Assembly: GCF_043729335.1 (NCBI RefSeq)
Contig: NZ_JAYTLQ010000026.1
Span: forward strand, 62,001 to 126,000
Direction: 5' to 3'
DNA length: 64,000 nucleotides
From: Crenothrix sp043729335
GTDB lineage: Bacteria; Pseudomonadota; Gammaproteobacteria; Methylococcales; Methylomonadaceae
Below are positions 42,586-52,783 of the stretch, in pieces. A model generated the notes under the pieces. It did not search any database. It worked only from the letters and a program-made list of their open reading frames with translations, and was not told where the DNA came from. Within the stretch, counting starts at the first letter, position 1. Every line of letters starts with the position of its first letter. The position numbers were made by a program, and so were the translations under genes.

Positions 42586-43434
42586 TCAAACCTTTCTGAG
42601 TAAATAATCCAACCACGAGGCTGGCAAAATACGCTTTAAGAAAGCAAATAAATAGGTTGGAAAAGTCACGTAATAGCGTATCTTGGGGCGCTGGGATTCC
42701 AGCGCATGGATGACTTTATCAGCGACAGTTGAAGCCGGTAAAGTGAAAGGGACGGCAGCGCCTTCGGTTTGCAAACGTGTTTCCATGGCTTTATAGGTTT
42801 GTTGGTGAAAGCTATGGGTTGCATCAATATTTTTTTTGTAAAGCTGAAAGGCATTTTTTCTAAAGTCGCTTAAAATTGGGCCAGGTTCAATAAGAGACAG
42901 ATGGATATTAGTGCCATGCAACTCCAGCCGTAACGTATCCACCAAGCCTTCTAAAGCAAATTTACTGGCGTTATAGGCGCCACGATAGGTCATGGCAACC
43001 AATCCTAGAACAGAGCTGTTATAAATAATGCGGCCATGCCCTTGTTTGCGCATAAGGGGAATGAGCAGGTTGGTCAGTTCATGCGTACCAAACAGATTGG
43101 TTTCAAATTGATAACGCAATACATCGCGGGTTAAATCTTCAACAGCACCGGGTTGGCCAAAAGCGCCGTTATTGAATAAAGCATCGATTTTACCCCCGGC
43201 AAGCGCAATAGCGTCCTCCACAGCTTGTCGAATGCTCATGCTATCGGCCAAGTTAAGTTGCAATGCGGGAAAGCCCTCTTGCTTTAAACGCTCTACATCT
43301 TCCGGTTTTCTGGCGGTAGCAATAACATGATGTCCTCGTGCTTTTAAAGCAACAGCAGTCTGATAGCCTATGCCGGTCGAACAACCGGTAATCAGTATAG
43401 TTTTGTTTGCCGTTATCACGTGTTTATTGTGCAA
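42586..43434 (-). CDS. Short-chain dehydrogenase/reductase
   Basis: 282 aa classical SDR. Cofactor motif ILITGCSTGIGYQTA; NNGAFGQPG (NNAG-like); active site Ser in YNSSVLGL and YxxxK as YNASKFALEGL. Downstream EPGPILSDF. Substrate unknown; typical of lipid or steroid-like SDRs. Overlaps the end of the DUF4124 gene by 11 bases. Confidence 0.9.
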   Translation of the reverse strand: MHNKHVITANKTILITGCSTGIGYQTAVALKARGHHVIATARKPEDVERLKQEGFPALQLNLADSMSIRQAVEDAIALAGGKIDALFNNGAFGQPGAVEDLTRDVLRYQFETNLFGTHELTNLLIPLMRKQGHGRIIYNSSVLGLVAMTYRGAYNASKFALEGLVDTLRLELHGTNIHLSLIEPGPILSDFRKNAFQLYKKNIDATHSFHQQTYKAMETRLQTEGAAVPFTLPASTVADKVIHALESQRPKIRYYVTFPTYLFAFLKRILPASWLDYLLRKV

Positions 43435-44011
43435 GTTCTTGTTCAGTAATATAAAAACGTTTGGCGGTGCTGCAATCCACCAAAAAGACTAAAGCACCTT
43501 TAGTGCTTTTAATGTTTAATTCAACAGCTTCCACACGAACACACTCGCCTGATGCCAGGGCTTTTTGCGCTGATTGTCTGCGCATGCGTTCAATATCCGC
43601 TAATCTGTCTTGATGCAGCTTGACCAATGCAGGTAATTGATCCGGTTTATAAGTCGGAATAGCAAACGGAGAAAACTGTTTAGGATTGTTTTTAATCAGA
43701 AATTGACTCTTTGCGCTCTCATCAATAGCATCTTGTTTTTGTTTGGCTTGTTTTTGTAAAAGCTGTTGTTGTTCCAGTTTTTGTAATTCGAGCAGGGCTT
43801 GTTGTTCTTGTTGTTGTGAGGTTTGCTGATTTTTAATCTCATCCAGATTAACAGCACTGCCTGTTTTAACGTTCAGCTTCATGTTGTTGATGCCTGCTGC
43901 ACAAGGATTGCTGCGGTAGGCTGTTTTGCCACTCGTATCGGTACATTTAAAAACACCTGCAGAAGCATAAGTGGAAAAAAGGCTTCCCAGGATGAGTAAT
44001 GCAAATTTCAT
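43424..44011 (-). CDS. DUF4124-containing secreted protein
   Basis: 195 aa. Signal peptide (MKFALLILGSLFSTYASA-G), then the DUF4124 core GVFKCTDTSGKTAYRSNPCA with two cysteines, a glutamine-rich coiled coil (about 60-100) and a C-terminal domain with further cysteines (GECVRVEAVEL, FLVDCSTAKRF). Envelope protein of unknown role. Confidence 0.82.
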   Translation of the reverse strand: MKFALLILGSLFSTYASAGVFKCTDTSGKTAYRSNPCAAGINNMKLNVKTGSAVNLDEIKNQQTSQQQEQQALLELQKLEQQQLLQKQAKQKQDAIDESAKSQFLIKNNPKQFSPFAIPTYKPDQLPALVKLHQDRLADIERMRRQSAQKALASGECVRVEAVELNIKSTKGALVFLVDCSTAKRFYITEQELAQ

Positions 44012-44661
44012 TTCTTCCCTCAGTTATAAATAAATAAAAACAAAATTAAGGTGCTACAAGATAAGGTCAGGAATGCTGAATACAAACGCTGCCGCTTAGT
44101 TACGTATCAATATAAAAGCCATATAGCAATTTATCAATAGTTATAGTTTAGTTGATAAACGGATTTTGTAATTGTCTGCAAAGACGGCACAATCACTGTA
44201 TTTTTCGATAGACATTGTAAAAGCAGCAAAATATTGCGCTAAACAGCCCATACGCCAACGGTGGAGTTGCTGATAGTCCAAGGGCTTTACATAAAACTTG
44301 TAAAAATACATCAGTGAACAGTGCTAATATAATGTAATAAGCTAAACTTATTGCTATTATAAACAAAGAAAAATTTGCGGATGCGCTATGCTTTAACTTA
44401 TACGCTGCGCTTCTTTATAGTTTAAATTTTACAGGTGGGTGTTTAAAGTTAGTTGAGTTTGCATTATCGGATATCAACACATCATCCAGGATAACAGGCT
44501 ACAGTATTTTTTGTTTTAATGCCTAAAACCAACGGCTTGCCCACCAGCTAAGTTGCAGGGTGTCAGAAGTCGCTGCTTAACACGGTCAATGTTAAATTGA
44601 CAAACAAAACTGCTTAATTTATCAAACCTTACTGGTTTCAATTACGAATAAAATCTGGGTC
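44012..44661. other. 650-bp non-coding region upstream of the MoxR operon
   Basis: AT-rich, no open frame with family likeness and no tRNA or riboswitch recognised. The last 65 bases hold a candidate promoter. The length is unusual for this compact segment and may hold a small RNA or a lost gene, but I see no specific sign. Confidence 0.45.
44597..44625 (+). promoter_or_regulatory. Candidate sigma-70 promoter for the moxR-bat operon
   Basis: TTGACA (perfect -35), a 17-bp spacer and TATCAA (4/6 -10), 37 bases before the moxR start. Confidence 0.5.
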
Positions 44662-45654
44662 ATGGCAGAAAAAAACAGTTATCAAAATACGACACAAACC
44701 GCATTAATACGGCTTAAAAACTACATTAATGAGGAAATTATTGGCCAAGAAGTGCTTGTTGAGAGAATGTTGATCGGCTTGTTGGCTGATGGACATATTC
44801 TGGTCGAGGGTGCTCCAGGGCTTGCTAAAACCAGAGCTATCAATGTGTTGAGCAAAGGCATCGAGGCTGATTTTCATCGGGTGCAATTTACTCCCGACCT
44901 ATTACCTGCCGATTTAACCGGTACCGAAATTTATCGGCCCCAACAAGGTACCTTTGAATTTCAAAAAGGCCCGTTGTTCCATAACCTGATTTTAGCTGAT
45001 GAAGTCAACCGCTCGCCCGCAAAAGTGCAATCGGCTTTGTTAGAAGCAATGGCAGAGCGCCAAATCACCGTGGGCCAGGCAACTTATCAATTGCCAAGAC
45101 TGTTCATGGTCATGGCAACACAAAACCCCATTGAGCAGGAAGGCACTTATCCGTTACCCGAAGCTCAGCTTGATCGTTTTTTGTTACATATCAAGGTTGA
45201 TTATCCTAAACCTGAGCACGAAAAAAGTATTTTACACTTGGCCAGAACTGAAGCACGTTACGAAACCACCAAAAAAAGTGATCAGTTTGTGCCGCTTAGC
45301 CAAGAAATCTTGTTTGAAGCACGTAGAGAAGTATTGGATATTTATTTGTCCGATAATCTTGAAGATTATTTACTGCAAATTATATTGGCCACGCGAAATC
45401 CAGGTGCTTATGGGGATGATTTGGCTGGCTGGTTGCAATACGGCGCCAGTCCACGCGCCAGTATTGCTTTAGATCGTTGCGCCAGAGCTAAGGCATGGCT
45501 GGGACAGTGGGAGTTTGTCGGTCCTGAAGACATTCAGGAAATGGCTTATGATGTCTTGCGCCATCGTTTAATATTGTCCTACGAAGCTGAAGCCGAAGGC
45601 ATTACCACTGATTACGTGATTAAAGAGCTTATTTCCCGAATTGCTGTTCCCTGA
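44662..45654 (+). CDS. MoxR family AAA+ ATPase
   Basis: 330 aa. Walker A EGAPGLAKT, Walker B LILADEVNRSPAKVQSALLEAM, sensor 1 MVMATQNPIEQEGTYPLPEAQLDRF: the standard MoxR pattern. MoxR ATPases act as chaperones for the VWA proteins encoded next to them. Operon head; DUF58 follows with a 1-base overlap (TGATG). Confidence 0.95.
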   Translation: MAEKNSYQNTTQTALIRLKNYINEEIIGQEVLVERMLIGLLADGHILVEGAPGLAKTRAINVLSKGIEADFHRVQFTPDLLPADLTGTEIYRPQQGTFEFQKGPLFHNLILADEVNRSPAKVQSALLEAMAERQITVGQATYQLPRLFMVMATQNPIEQEGTYPLPEAQLDRFLLHIKVDYPKPEHEKSILHLARTEARYETTKKSDQFVPLSQEILFEARREVLDIYLSDNLEDYLLQIILATRNPGAYGDDLAGWLQYGASPRASIALDRCARAKAWLGQWEFVGPEDIQEMAYDVLRHRLILSYEAEAEGITTDYVIKELISRIAVP

Positions 45655-46625
45655 TGTTTTTTAGTAAGCAAATAATGCCGGATCAACCGCGCAAGAAAGC
45701 CCCTGAACTGGTTTCAGTATCTCTAAAAACACTGATTGATCTGGCGGAACCTGCGGCTGGCTTAAAACAGCACCACTTGGGGATTCGCTCTCAACAGACG
45801 GGTGGCTATGTATCGCGCTTTAAAGGCCGTGGCATGGAGTTTGACGAGATTCGGCTTTACCAGCCTGGCGATGATATACGCCGTATTGATTGGCGGGTGA
45901 CTGCCCGTACTGATCAAACTTATACCAAAGTTTTTCGGGAAGAACGCGAGCGTCCGGTATTTATTTCTGTCGATGATAGGCCGACCATGCACTTTGCGAC
46001 GCGCGGCGTGTTTAAATCGGTATTAGCGGCCAAATTAGCGGCTTTATTGGCGTGGACAGCCCAGCATCACAGTGATCGAATCGGTGGGCAGATTTTTTCC
46101 GAAGTAACATGCCGGGAGCTAAAGCCGCAAAATGGTAAGCATGCGGTGTTGCGGTTTTTGAATGCCTTGGCCACCAAGCCTGTCGTTGAGTCAGCATCCT
46201 CGCCAATAAAACATCAGGCACCTGAAAAAAAGCCCAGCGCAGCCAGTTTGTCGCTGTCTTTTGAACAAGTTTTGGCGCGTTTGATAAAGCATGTCAGACC
46301 GGGTAGTCTGGTGTACATTATCAGCGATTTTCGTGGTATGGATGACAAAGTTGAGGGCCATCTGGCCAAATTGCGTCGTCATTGCGATGTGGTGTTGGTT
46401 TTTGTTTATGATCCATTGGAAAGCAGCTTGCCCAATAAAGGCCGGTATCGTTTTACCGATGATAAGCGTGATGTCATTATTGATACCGCTGATCAGCAAC
46501 GTTTACAACAATATCAGCAACATTTTGTACAGCGTTTGCAGAGACTGGAAATATTAGCTAAAAAAATGGGATTGATATTGATTCAGTGCAACACCGCACA
46601 AGATCCAATACAACGGCTAAGATAA
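45654..46625 (+). CDS. DUF58 domain protein of the MoxR/Bat operon
   Basis: 323 aa. DUF58 signature YVSRFKGRGMEFDEIRLYQPGDDIRRIDWRVTART, then a VWA-like fold with FISVDDRPTM and VYIISDFRG. Always found with MoxR; function unknown, likely a partner or substrate. Confidence 0.93.
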   Translation: MFFSKQIMPDQPRKKAPELVSVSLKTLIDLAEPAAGLKQHHLGIRSQQTGGYVSRFKGRGMEFDEIRLYQPGDDIRRIDWRVTARTDQTYTKVFREERERPVFISVDDRPTMHFATRGVFKSVLAAKLAALLAWTAQHHSDRIGGQIFSEVTCRELKPQNGKHAVLRFLNALATKPVVESASSPIKHQAPEKKPSAASLSLSFEQVLARLIKHVRPGSLVYIISDFRGMDDKVEGHLAKLRRHCDVVLVFVYDPLESSLPNKGRYRFTDDKRDVIIDTADQQRLQQYQQHFVQRLQRLEILAKKMGLILIQCNTAQDPIQRLR

Positions 46626-46668
46626 AAACTGCCAAGGACTATTCGTTTACACACGTAATCATACATAA

Positions 46669-47157
46669 ATGCCAACGACGCAACTTCCTCTTAGAGATAT
46701 TCATTTACCCGAAGCGATAAGTTGGTGGCCACCTGCTATTGGCTGGTGGTTATTAATGTTGCTGGTACCAATAGCAATGTTACTGGCATATCGCTTATAT
46801 AAATGCCTAAACCGTAACAATGTTGTTAAAAAAGCCCTTAAAATTGCCAGACAGCATTTGGCCACTATTGAAGGCGATGCCACTATGGGCAGTATGCAAA
46901 AATTATGTGAGTTATCGGTATTGGTTCGCCGTGTTGCCATTAGTGTGGCACCGCGCTCAGAAGTGGCAGGTTTAACCGGTCGTGCCTGGTTGGCGTTTCT
47001 TGACAATGGTTTAAAAGATGCGCCTTTCAGTGAAGGCATCGGGCGCCTGCTGGTTGATGCGCCTTACCGTAAAACACCACCCACCGAGCCTGAAATTTCA
47101 GATTTAATCAATCTGTGCCGAGATTGGCTTAAAAACTGCGCAAGACTAAAAACATGA
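46669..47157 (+). CDS. DUF4381 membrane protein
   Basis: 162 aa. Opens with LPLRDIHLPEAISWWPPAIGWWLLM leading into a single transmembrane helix (about 20-42), then a cytoplasmic helical domain with RRVAISVAPRSEVAGLTGRAWLAFLD. This is DUF4381, constant in this operon type. ATGA overlap with the next gene. Confidence 0.92.
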   Translation: MPTTQLPLRDIHLPEAISWWPPAIGWWLLMLLVPIAMLLAYRLYKCLNRNNVVKKALKIARQHLATIEGDATMGSMQKLCELSVLVRRVAISVAPRSEVAGLTGRAWLAFLDNGLKDAPFSEGIGRLLVDAPYRKTPPTEPEISDLINLCRDWLKNCARLKT

Positions 47158-48134
47158 TTCATTTTGAATGGCCTTGGCTATTAGCTGCTTTGCCCCTGCC
47201 GTTATTAATTCGGTGGTTAATGCCTGCGACCGTACCTATTGAGCAGGCCGCTTTAAAAGTACCTTTCCTGGATGACTTTTCCGTAGAAAATTCCCGCGCT
47301 GTGCTGCCGACCCGAAAATGGCCATTATTTTTAATGACACTTGCCTGGTGTTTATTAATCGTCGCCAGCACACGCCCACAATGGCTGGGTGAGCCGGTAG
47401 AGCAGGCCATGAGTGGCCGTGATTTAATGTTGGTGGTGGATTTGTCACCGAGTATGGAAGCTGAAGATATGGTGCTCAACAAAAAATTTGTTGATCGGCT
47501 GACGGTGATCAAATCGGTAGCCGGTGAATTTATTAATCGGCGCGTGGGTGATCGGTTAGGGTTGATTTTGTTTGGCTCACAACCGTATTTGCAAACACCG
47601 TTAACGTTTGACCGAAAAACAGTGACTACTTTACTGAATGAATCGGTGATTGGTATGGCGGGCGATAAAACCGCTATAGGTGATGCGATTGGTTTGGCGG
47701 TTAAGCGCCTTAAAAATCAGCCAGCCGACAGCCGCGTGGCCATACTGTTAACCGATGGCGCCAATACTGCGGGCGAAATTTCCCCGATAAAAGCGGCGGA
47801 ACTGGCTAAACAAAATAAGCTAAAAGTTTATACCATAGGCGTGGGTGCGGATGAAATGATTGTGCGCAGTTTTTTTGGTTCACGTAAAGTAAACCCGTCC
47901 GCCGATCTTGATGAAACCACCTTGGTTAAAGTGGCTGAAACGACTGGCGGACGTTATTTTCGCGCCAGAAATACCGATGAATTGAACAATATTTACACCT
48001 TGCTGGATAAACTTGAGCCGGTAGAAAAAGACAAACAGTATTTCAGGCCGCGTAGCGAGTTGTATTTTTGGCCGTTATCCTTGGCATTGGCTCTGGTGGC
48101 CTGCCTGTGTTTAACACGGATGAGCCTGTCATGA
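47154..48134 (+). CDS. VWA-domain membrane protein, BatA-like
   Basis: 326 aa. Membrane helices at about 5-22 and 58-75, then a von Willebrand A domain with an intact MIDAS DLSPS (LVVDLSPSMEAEDM), TAIGDAIGLAVKRL and VAILLTDGANTAG; C-terminal helix near 305-322. In Bacteroides and spirochaetes Bat proteins support aerotolerance; here the role is inferred by homology. Confidence 0.93.
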   Translation: MIHFEWPWLLAALPLPLLIRWLMPATVPIEQAALKVPFLDDFSVENSRAVLPTRKWPLFLMTLAWCLLIVASTRPQWLGEPVEQAMSGRDLMLVVDLSPSMEAEDMVLNKKFVDRLTVIKSVAGEFINRRVGDRLGLILFGSQPYLQTPLTFDRKTVTTLLNESVIGMAGDKTAIGDAIGLAVKRLKNQPADSRVAILLTDGANTAGEISPIKAAELAKQNKLKVYTIGVGADEMIVRSFFGSRKVNPSADLDETTLVKVAETTGGRYFRARNTDELNNIYTLLDKLEPVEKDKQYFRPRSELYFWPLSLALALVACLCLTRMSLS

Positions 48135-50011
48135 CTCTGGCGGAATTCCATTTTCTCAGGCCTTATTGGCTGTTAGTATTGATTCCTTATCTAGTGATTT
48201 TGAGTTTAATGGTGAGACACAAGCTGAGCCAGGGTAACTGGTCGGCGGTGTGTGATGCCGCCTTGCTGCCGTATCTATTACAAAAAGATGCCATGAATCA
48301 AAGCCGTTGGCCGTTGTTGGTAGGTGCGTTGGCAACTTTGTTAGTGATTTTGGCGTTGGCAGGTCCAGCTTGGGATCGCTTGCCGTCACCGGCCTTTCGG
48401 AATGATTCTGCTCTGGTAATTGCCCTGGATTTATCGCGTTCTATGGACGCAGGTGATCTTAAACCCAGTCGGCTGACGATGGCGCGTTTTAAAATTGCCG
48501 ACATATTAAAGCAGCGTAAAGACGGCCAGTCGGCGTTGTTGGTGTATGCCGGTGATGCTTTTGTGGTCACGCCGCTGACTAACGATGCTGAAACCATTAT
48601 CAGCCAACTGTCGGCATTGACAACCGACATAATGCCTAGTGAGGGCAGCAATACCAGTCTTGCGCTAGAAAAAGCCGCCGCACTTTTTAAACAGGCAGGG
48701 CTGCAAAAAGGCCATATATTACTGGTTACCGATGGGGTTGATGTTGATAACACGTTGGCCACTGTGAATAGTTTAGGCAATTATAAATTATCGGTGCTGG
48801 GGGTTGGTACAGCTGATGGCGCGCCCATTGCACTGCCCAATGGCGGCTTTTTAAAAGATCAACAAGGTGCTATTGTTGTTCCAAAGCTGAATAGCGCTGC
48901 ATTGGAAAAACTGGCTAGCGCAGGGCATGGCAGTTATCAAACGCTTAGCCCAGGCGATGATGATATTAAAGCCTTAATATCCTCTTTAGACCCGCCCATG
49001 CAGCAAAAAACCAACAGTGGCAGCAACTTGGCACTGGAAATTTGGAACGATAGAGGGCCTTGGCTATTATTGCTGGTACTGCCATTAGCGGCGTTAAGCT
49101 TTAGAAAAGGGGTGTTGTGTTTCGCGTTATTAGTGATGCTGCCTTTTCCAAAAACCAGTTATGCGCTGGAATGGCAAGATTTATGGCTAAACAAAGATCA
49201 GCAGGGCTTGCGGGCTTATCAGCAAGGCAATTATGCTAAAGCGGCCAATACTTTTGAAAACTCCGCATGGAAGACAGCGGCTCACTACAAAGCCGAACAT
49301 TATGACAAAGCGCTTGCGTTATTAAAGGACGGTAAAACCAGCGATGATTATTATAATAAGGGCAATGCCTTAGCGCAATCGGGTAAGCTACCTGAAGCCT
49401 TGGAAGCTTATAAAAAAGCCCTGGGGCTTAATCCTAATAATGCCGATGCCAAGTACAACAAAGACTTGATAGAGAAAGAATTACAGAAACAAAAACAAGA
49501 GCAGCAAAAACAGCAAGCACAACAGGATCAACAAAAACAACAAGGCCAGCAAGGCGACCAAAAACAGCAATCGCAAAATAAGAGCCAGGAAAACAGCGAT
49601 AGCGGCAGTAAAGATCCCAATAAACCTGACGAAGCGCAGCAGTCCGAGCAAAAGCCAGAACAAAAACCCGAGCAAAAACCGGGGGAATCAGGTGAAAATA
49701 CTGCTGATCAGCAAAAAGCTGAGCAAACACCTGCTGAAAAAGCGGAAGCACAGGAGAAAGCAGAACAAGCTGCTAAAGCGCAAGCTGCTCAGTTAGCCGA
49801 ACAGAAAAAAAAGGCTGGCGAAAAATCGCCGGAAGATAAAAACTCCCAGGCGATAGCCGTTGAAGAAAAGCCTTACGACGAAAAACAACAGGCCAATGAG
49901 CAATGGCTTAACCGTATCCCTGATGATCCAGCGGGTTTGTTGAAGCGTAAATTTAAATACCAGTATGGCCAGCGTGAACGTGCTCCGGATGGCAGTGCAA
50001 TTGCCTGGTAG
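48131..50011 (+). CDS. VWA and TPR membrane protein, BatB-BatC-like fusion
   Basis: 626 aa. I use the ATG at 48131, which overlaps the BatA stop as ATGA; a longer frame from 48068 lies inside BatA. Layout: two N-terminal helices, VWA domain with MIDAS DLSRS, a membrane pair near 325-365, TPR region (NKGNALAQSGKLPEALEAYKKAL, about 425-455), a long Q/K/E-rich low-complexity stretch (about 460-580) and a conserved end QWLNRIPDDPAGLLKRKF. Confidence 0.93.
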   Translation: MTLAEFHFLRPYWLLVLIPYLVILSLMVRHKLSQGNWSAVCDAALLPYLLQKDAMNQSRWPLLVGALATLLVILALAGPAWDRLPSPAFRNDSALVIALDLSRSMDAGDLKPSRLTMARFKIADILKQRKDGQSALLVYAGDAFVVTPLTNDAETIISQLSALTTDIMPSEGSNTSLALEKAAALFKQAGLQKGHILLVTDGVDVDNTLATVNSLGNYKLSVLGVGTADGAPIALPNGGFLKDQQGAIVVPKLNSAALEKLASAGHGSYQTLSPGDDDIKALISSLDPPMQQKTNSGSNLALEIWNDRGPWLLLLVLPLAALSFRKGVLCFALLVMLPFPKTSYALEWQDLWLNKDQQGLRAYQQGNYAKAANTFENSAWKTAAHYKAEHYDKALALLKDGKTSDDYYNKGNALAQSGKLPEALEAYKKALGLNPNNADAKYNKDLIEKELQKQKQEQQKQQAQQDQQKQQGQQGDQKQQSQNKSQENSDSGSKDPNKPDEAQQSEQKPEQKPEQKPGESGENTADQQKAEQTPAEKAEAQEKAEQAAKAQAAQLAEQKKKAGEKSPEDKNSQAIAVEEKPYDEKQQANEQWLNRIPDDPAGLLKRKFKYQYGQRERAPDGSAIAW

Positions 50012-50138
50012 TGTTGCGCAGTTTCTCTGATGTGTTTCATTGCTTTCAGGAGTAGTAGATTTTGTCTTTCTGCCATTCAATAAATTAGCGGCATTTAAGA
50101 GTCGTTACCCTTTGTTAGTCTTAAAACCGTAAATCAAC

Positions 50139-51044
50139 ATGCTAAATAAGCAAATAAGACTATTTGGTGAAGTGTTATTTGATCAGTTTCCTGATGGTCA
50201 GCGAGTGCTTGGTGGTGCGCCTTTTAACGTAGCCTGGCATTTGCAGGCGTTTGGACAACATCCCGATTTTATCAGCCGGGTAGGCAACGATAGTGAAGGT
50301 TTGCATATTAAACAGGCCATGCTGAGTTGGGGCTTAAGTCTTGAAAACCTGCAAACTGACCCCACACTTTCAACAGGCAGTGTGCAGATTACCGTAATGG
50401 ATGGCGAGCCTTGTTATGATATTGTGGACAACCAGGCGTACGATTTTATCAGCGCAACCGAGCTTAAGGGCTATAGTCATTCGGAGGGCGTGCTTTACCA
50501 TGGCAGTTTAGCTTTACGCCATGACGTTTCAGCGGCGACGTTTGATAAATTGCTTAATGAACATCTGGGTAAAATATTTGTCGATGTCAATTTGAGGCAT
50601 CCCTGGTGGCAGATTGAACGCGTTATACAGCTGCTTGATAGAGCCGATTGGGCTAAGTTGAGCCAAGATGAATTAAGGCTGTTACAGCCTGTTTCCGGAT
50701 CGTTAACCGAAACTATGCGGGTTTTTAGAAAAAGCCATAACCTGGACGTGTTAATGGTGACCTGTGGTGAGCAGGGGGCAATGGCTATAAATAAACACAA
50801 TGAATTTTTTGAGGTTGTCCCAGCCGATAACGTATCCGTAGTCGATACGGTAGGTGCAGGTGATGCGTTTTCTGCGGTTGCCCTGTTGGGGATGCAGCAC
50901 GCTTGGCCAGTGCCGCTTATTTTGCAACGTGCGCAAGCTTTTGCCTCTGCAATGGTTGGGCGACAAGGTGCAACAGTACAGGATTTAAGTTTTTATCAGG
51001 CATACATCCACGCTTGGCAGCTCGCACATCTGATTGAAGATTGA
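50139..51044 (+). CDS. PfkB family sugar kinase
   Basis: 301 aa ribokinase-fold kinase. VLGGAPFNVAWHLQAFG (substrate-side signature), NLRHPWW and the ATP/anion-hole motif DTVGAGDAFSAV (general base Asp) are intact. The pattern is closest to fructokinases. It lies between BatB-C and BatD with 130 bases before it and directly against batD after it, an odd place for a sugar kinase. Confidence 0.9.
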   Translation: MLNKQIRLFGEVLFDQFPDGQRVLGGAPFNVAWHLQAFGQHPDFISRVGNDSEGLHIKQAMLSWGLSLENLQTDPTLSTGSVQITVMDGEPCYDIVDNQAYDFISATELKGYSHSEGVLYHGSLALRHDVSAATFDKLLNEHLGKIFVDVNLRHPWWQIERVIQLLDRADWAKLSQDELRLLQPVSGSLTETMRVFRKSHNLDVLMVTCGEQGAMAINKHNEFFEVVPADNVSVVDTVGAGDAFSAVALLGMQHAWPVPLILQRAQAFASAMVGRQGATVQDLSFYQAYIHAWQLAHLIED

Positions 51045-51055
51045 AAATAACCACT

Positions 51056-52783
51056 ATGAAAGTTATAAAATTAATGAAGCCAATATTGTTCCCCTTTTTA
51101 TTTTTGACATTTTGGCTGCCGAATGTAGCCTTTGCTGTGCAAATAGATGTCACCTTAGATCGTACGCCTGTCAATCTTGACGAATCTTTCCAAATTATTT
51201 TCACTGCCGCTGAGTCGCCAGATGAGGCACCTGATTTTAGTCCACTGGAACAAGATTTTTCTATTCTCAACCAAAGCCAAAGCAGTAATACGGTGTTCGT
51301 CAACGGTAATTTAAGCAAAACCGTACAATGGACTTTGAATGTGATGGCCAAAAGGGAAGGGCATCTTACTATTCCGGCGATAAAATTTGGCGATGATATC
51401 AGTCAAGCGACATCGGTAATGGTGAGTAAAAATAAAGGCAAAAAAGGCATTAACAGTGACAGCGAGTTGTTTTTAGAAGTTAAGGCTTCACCAGAAACCA
51501 CTTACGTGCAATCGCAAATAATTTATACCATGCGTTTGTACACCAAATCTAAAATTGCTCAGGCTAAACTGACCGAGCCAGAATTAAACGATGCAGTGAT
51601 TGAAAAGCTGGGCGAAGACAGTAATTACAATACCTTATACAACGGTACAACTTACGAAGTTGTGGAGCGCAAGTACGTTATTTTTCCACAAAAAAGTGGC
51701 CAGTTGACTATTAACCCCCTAGAATTAACCGCAGATGTGGTCACCGATACAGCCCCTGGCTTTAACGATTTTTTTAGTTCACAAACCACTAAAACCAAAC
51801 GAGTTGTTTCTAAAAAGGTGGTGTTAAATGTTAAGCCTGTGCCCGTTACTTTTACGGGACAACATTGGATAGCGGCTGAACAGCTGGAATTAAAGCAGGA
51901 ATGGTCTGGCGATACGCAACAAGTTAAAGCGGGGGAGCCGTTAACCCGAACGTTGACACTGCAAGCCAAAAGCACGACGGTAGCGCAATTGCCTGAATTA
52001 AATAATGCAAAGACTAATGAGCAGCTTAAGATTTATCCCGATCAGCCGGTATTACAAGAACAAAAAAAACCGGACGGCTTATTGTCGTTACGGCAAGAAA
52101 AAATTGCCCTGATTCCATCGCAAGCGGGCAGTTATAGCTTGCCAGCCATAGAGATTCCCTGGTTTAACACACAAAGTCAAAAAGTAGAAATTGCCAGTTT
52201 ACCTCAAGTCACAATAACCGCAATTGCTGCACCGGGGGCGACGATATCAGCTCAGGTTAAGCCGACAGTGCCCATAGTTAAAGCAGAAAAACCTGCGAAT
52301 ATACCGGAAAAGACTGAGCTAAAACCAGTACAACAATCTCAAGGCCAACCCCATCGGCCATACAACAAGTGGTTATGGGCAGCCTGTGTATTTTTGGCAG
52401 CGGGTTGGTTGATTACCGTGATTTACTTTTTTGCTAAACGCTCGCCTAAAAAGCCAGTTATAGTTGAAAGTGAAAACGATATTAGTATTAAAGAATCTAT
52501 TAAGCGACTCAAAAAAGCCTGTGCGGCTAACGATGTAGAAAAAGCCAAGGAAGCGCTCATGGAATGGGGGCATAAGCAATTTGGGGTGACCAGTCTGGGT
52601 GCGGTGGCTACGTTTTGTGAGGCACGTTTGCGAGATGAAATACTGCATCTTAATCAGATTTTATATGGTAAGGATGCTGAAGAGTGGGATGGTAAAAAGT
52701 TGTTTCAATATTTTATTGAAAACAAAGCCCGAAGCGCTATCGCCAATAAAGATAATAGCCTGGAACCGTTGTACCGCTTATAA
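51056..52783 (+). CDS. BatD-like protein
   Basis: 575 aa from the ATG at 51056. Signal peptide (LMKPILFPFLFLTFWLPNVAFA), BatD immunoglobulin-like repeats (VNLDESFQIIFTA, DFSILNQSQSSNTVFVNG, YVIFPQKSGQLTINPLEL), a C-terminal transmembrane helix near 440-460 and a cytoplasmic tail. A TTG at 51041 would add five residues. The stop overlaps the nudE stop by 6 bases on the opposite strand. Confidence 0.92.
   Translation: MKVIKLMKPILFPFLFLTFWLPNVAFAVQIDVTLDRTPVNLDESFQIIFTAAESPDEAPDFSPLEQDFSILNQSQSSNTVFVNGNLSKTVQWTLNVMAKREGHLTIPAIKFGDDISQATSVMVSKNKGKKGINSDSELFLEVKASPETTYVQSQIIYTMRLYTKSKIAQAKLTEPELNDAVIEKLGEDSNYNTLYNGTTYEVVERKYVIFPQKSGQLTINPLELTADVVTDTAPGFNDFFSSQTTKTKRVVSKKVVLNVKPVPVTFTGQHWIAAEQLELKQEWSGDTQQVKAGEPLTRTLTLQAKSTTVAQLPELNNAKTNEQLKIYPDQPVLQEQKKPDGLLSLRQEKIALIPSQAGSYSLPAIEIPWFNTQSQKVEIASLPQVTITAIAAPGATISAQVKPTVPIVKAEKPANIPEKTELKPVQQSQGQPHRPYNKWLWAACVFLAAGWLITVIYFFAKRSPKKPVIVESENDISIKESIKRLKKACAANDVEKAKEALMEWGHKQFGVTSLGAVATFCEARLRDEILHLNQILYGKDAEEWDGKKLFQYFIENKARSAIANKDNSLEPLYRL

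Noticed and set aside
44012..44661. Possible RNA gene in the long gap before moxR
   Set aside because: No cloverleaf, riboswitch core or strong terminator was found by eye.
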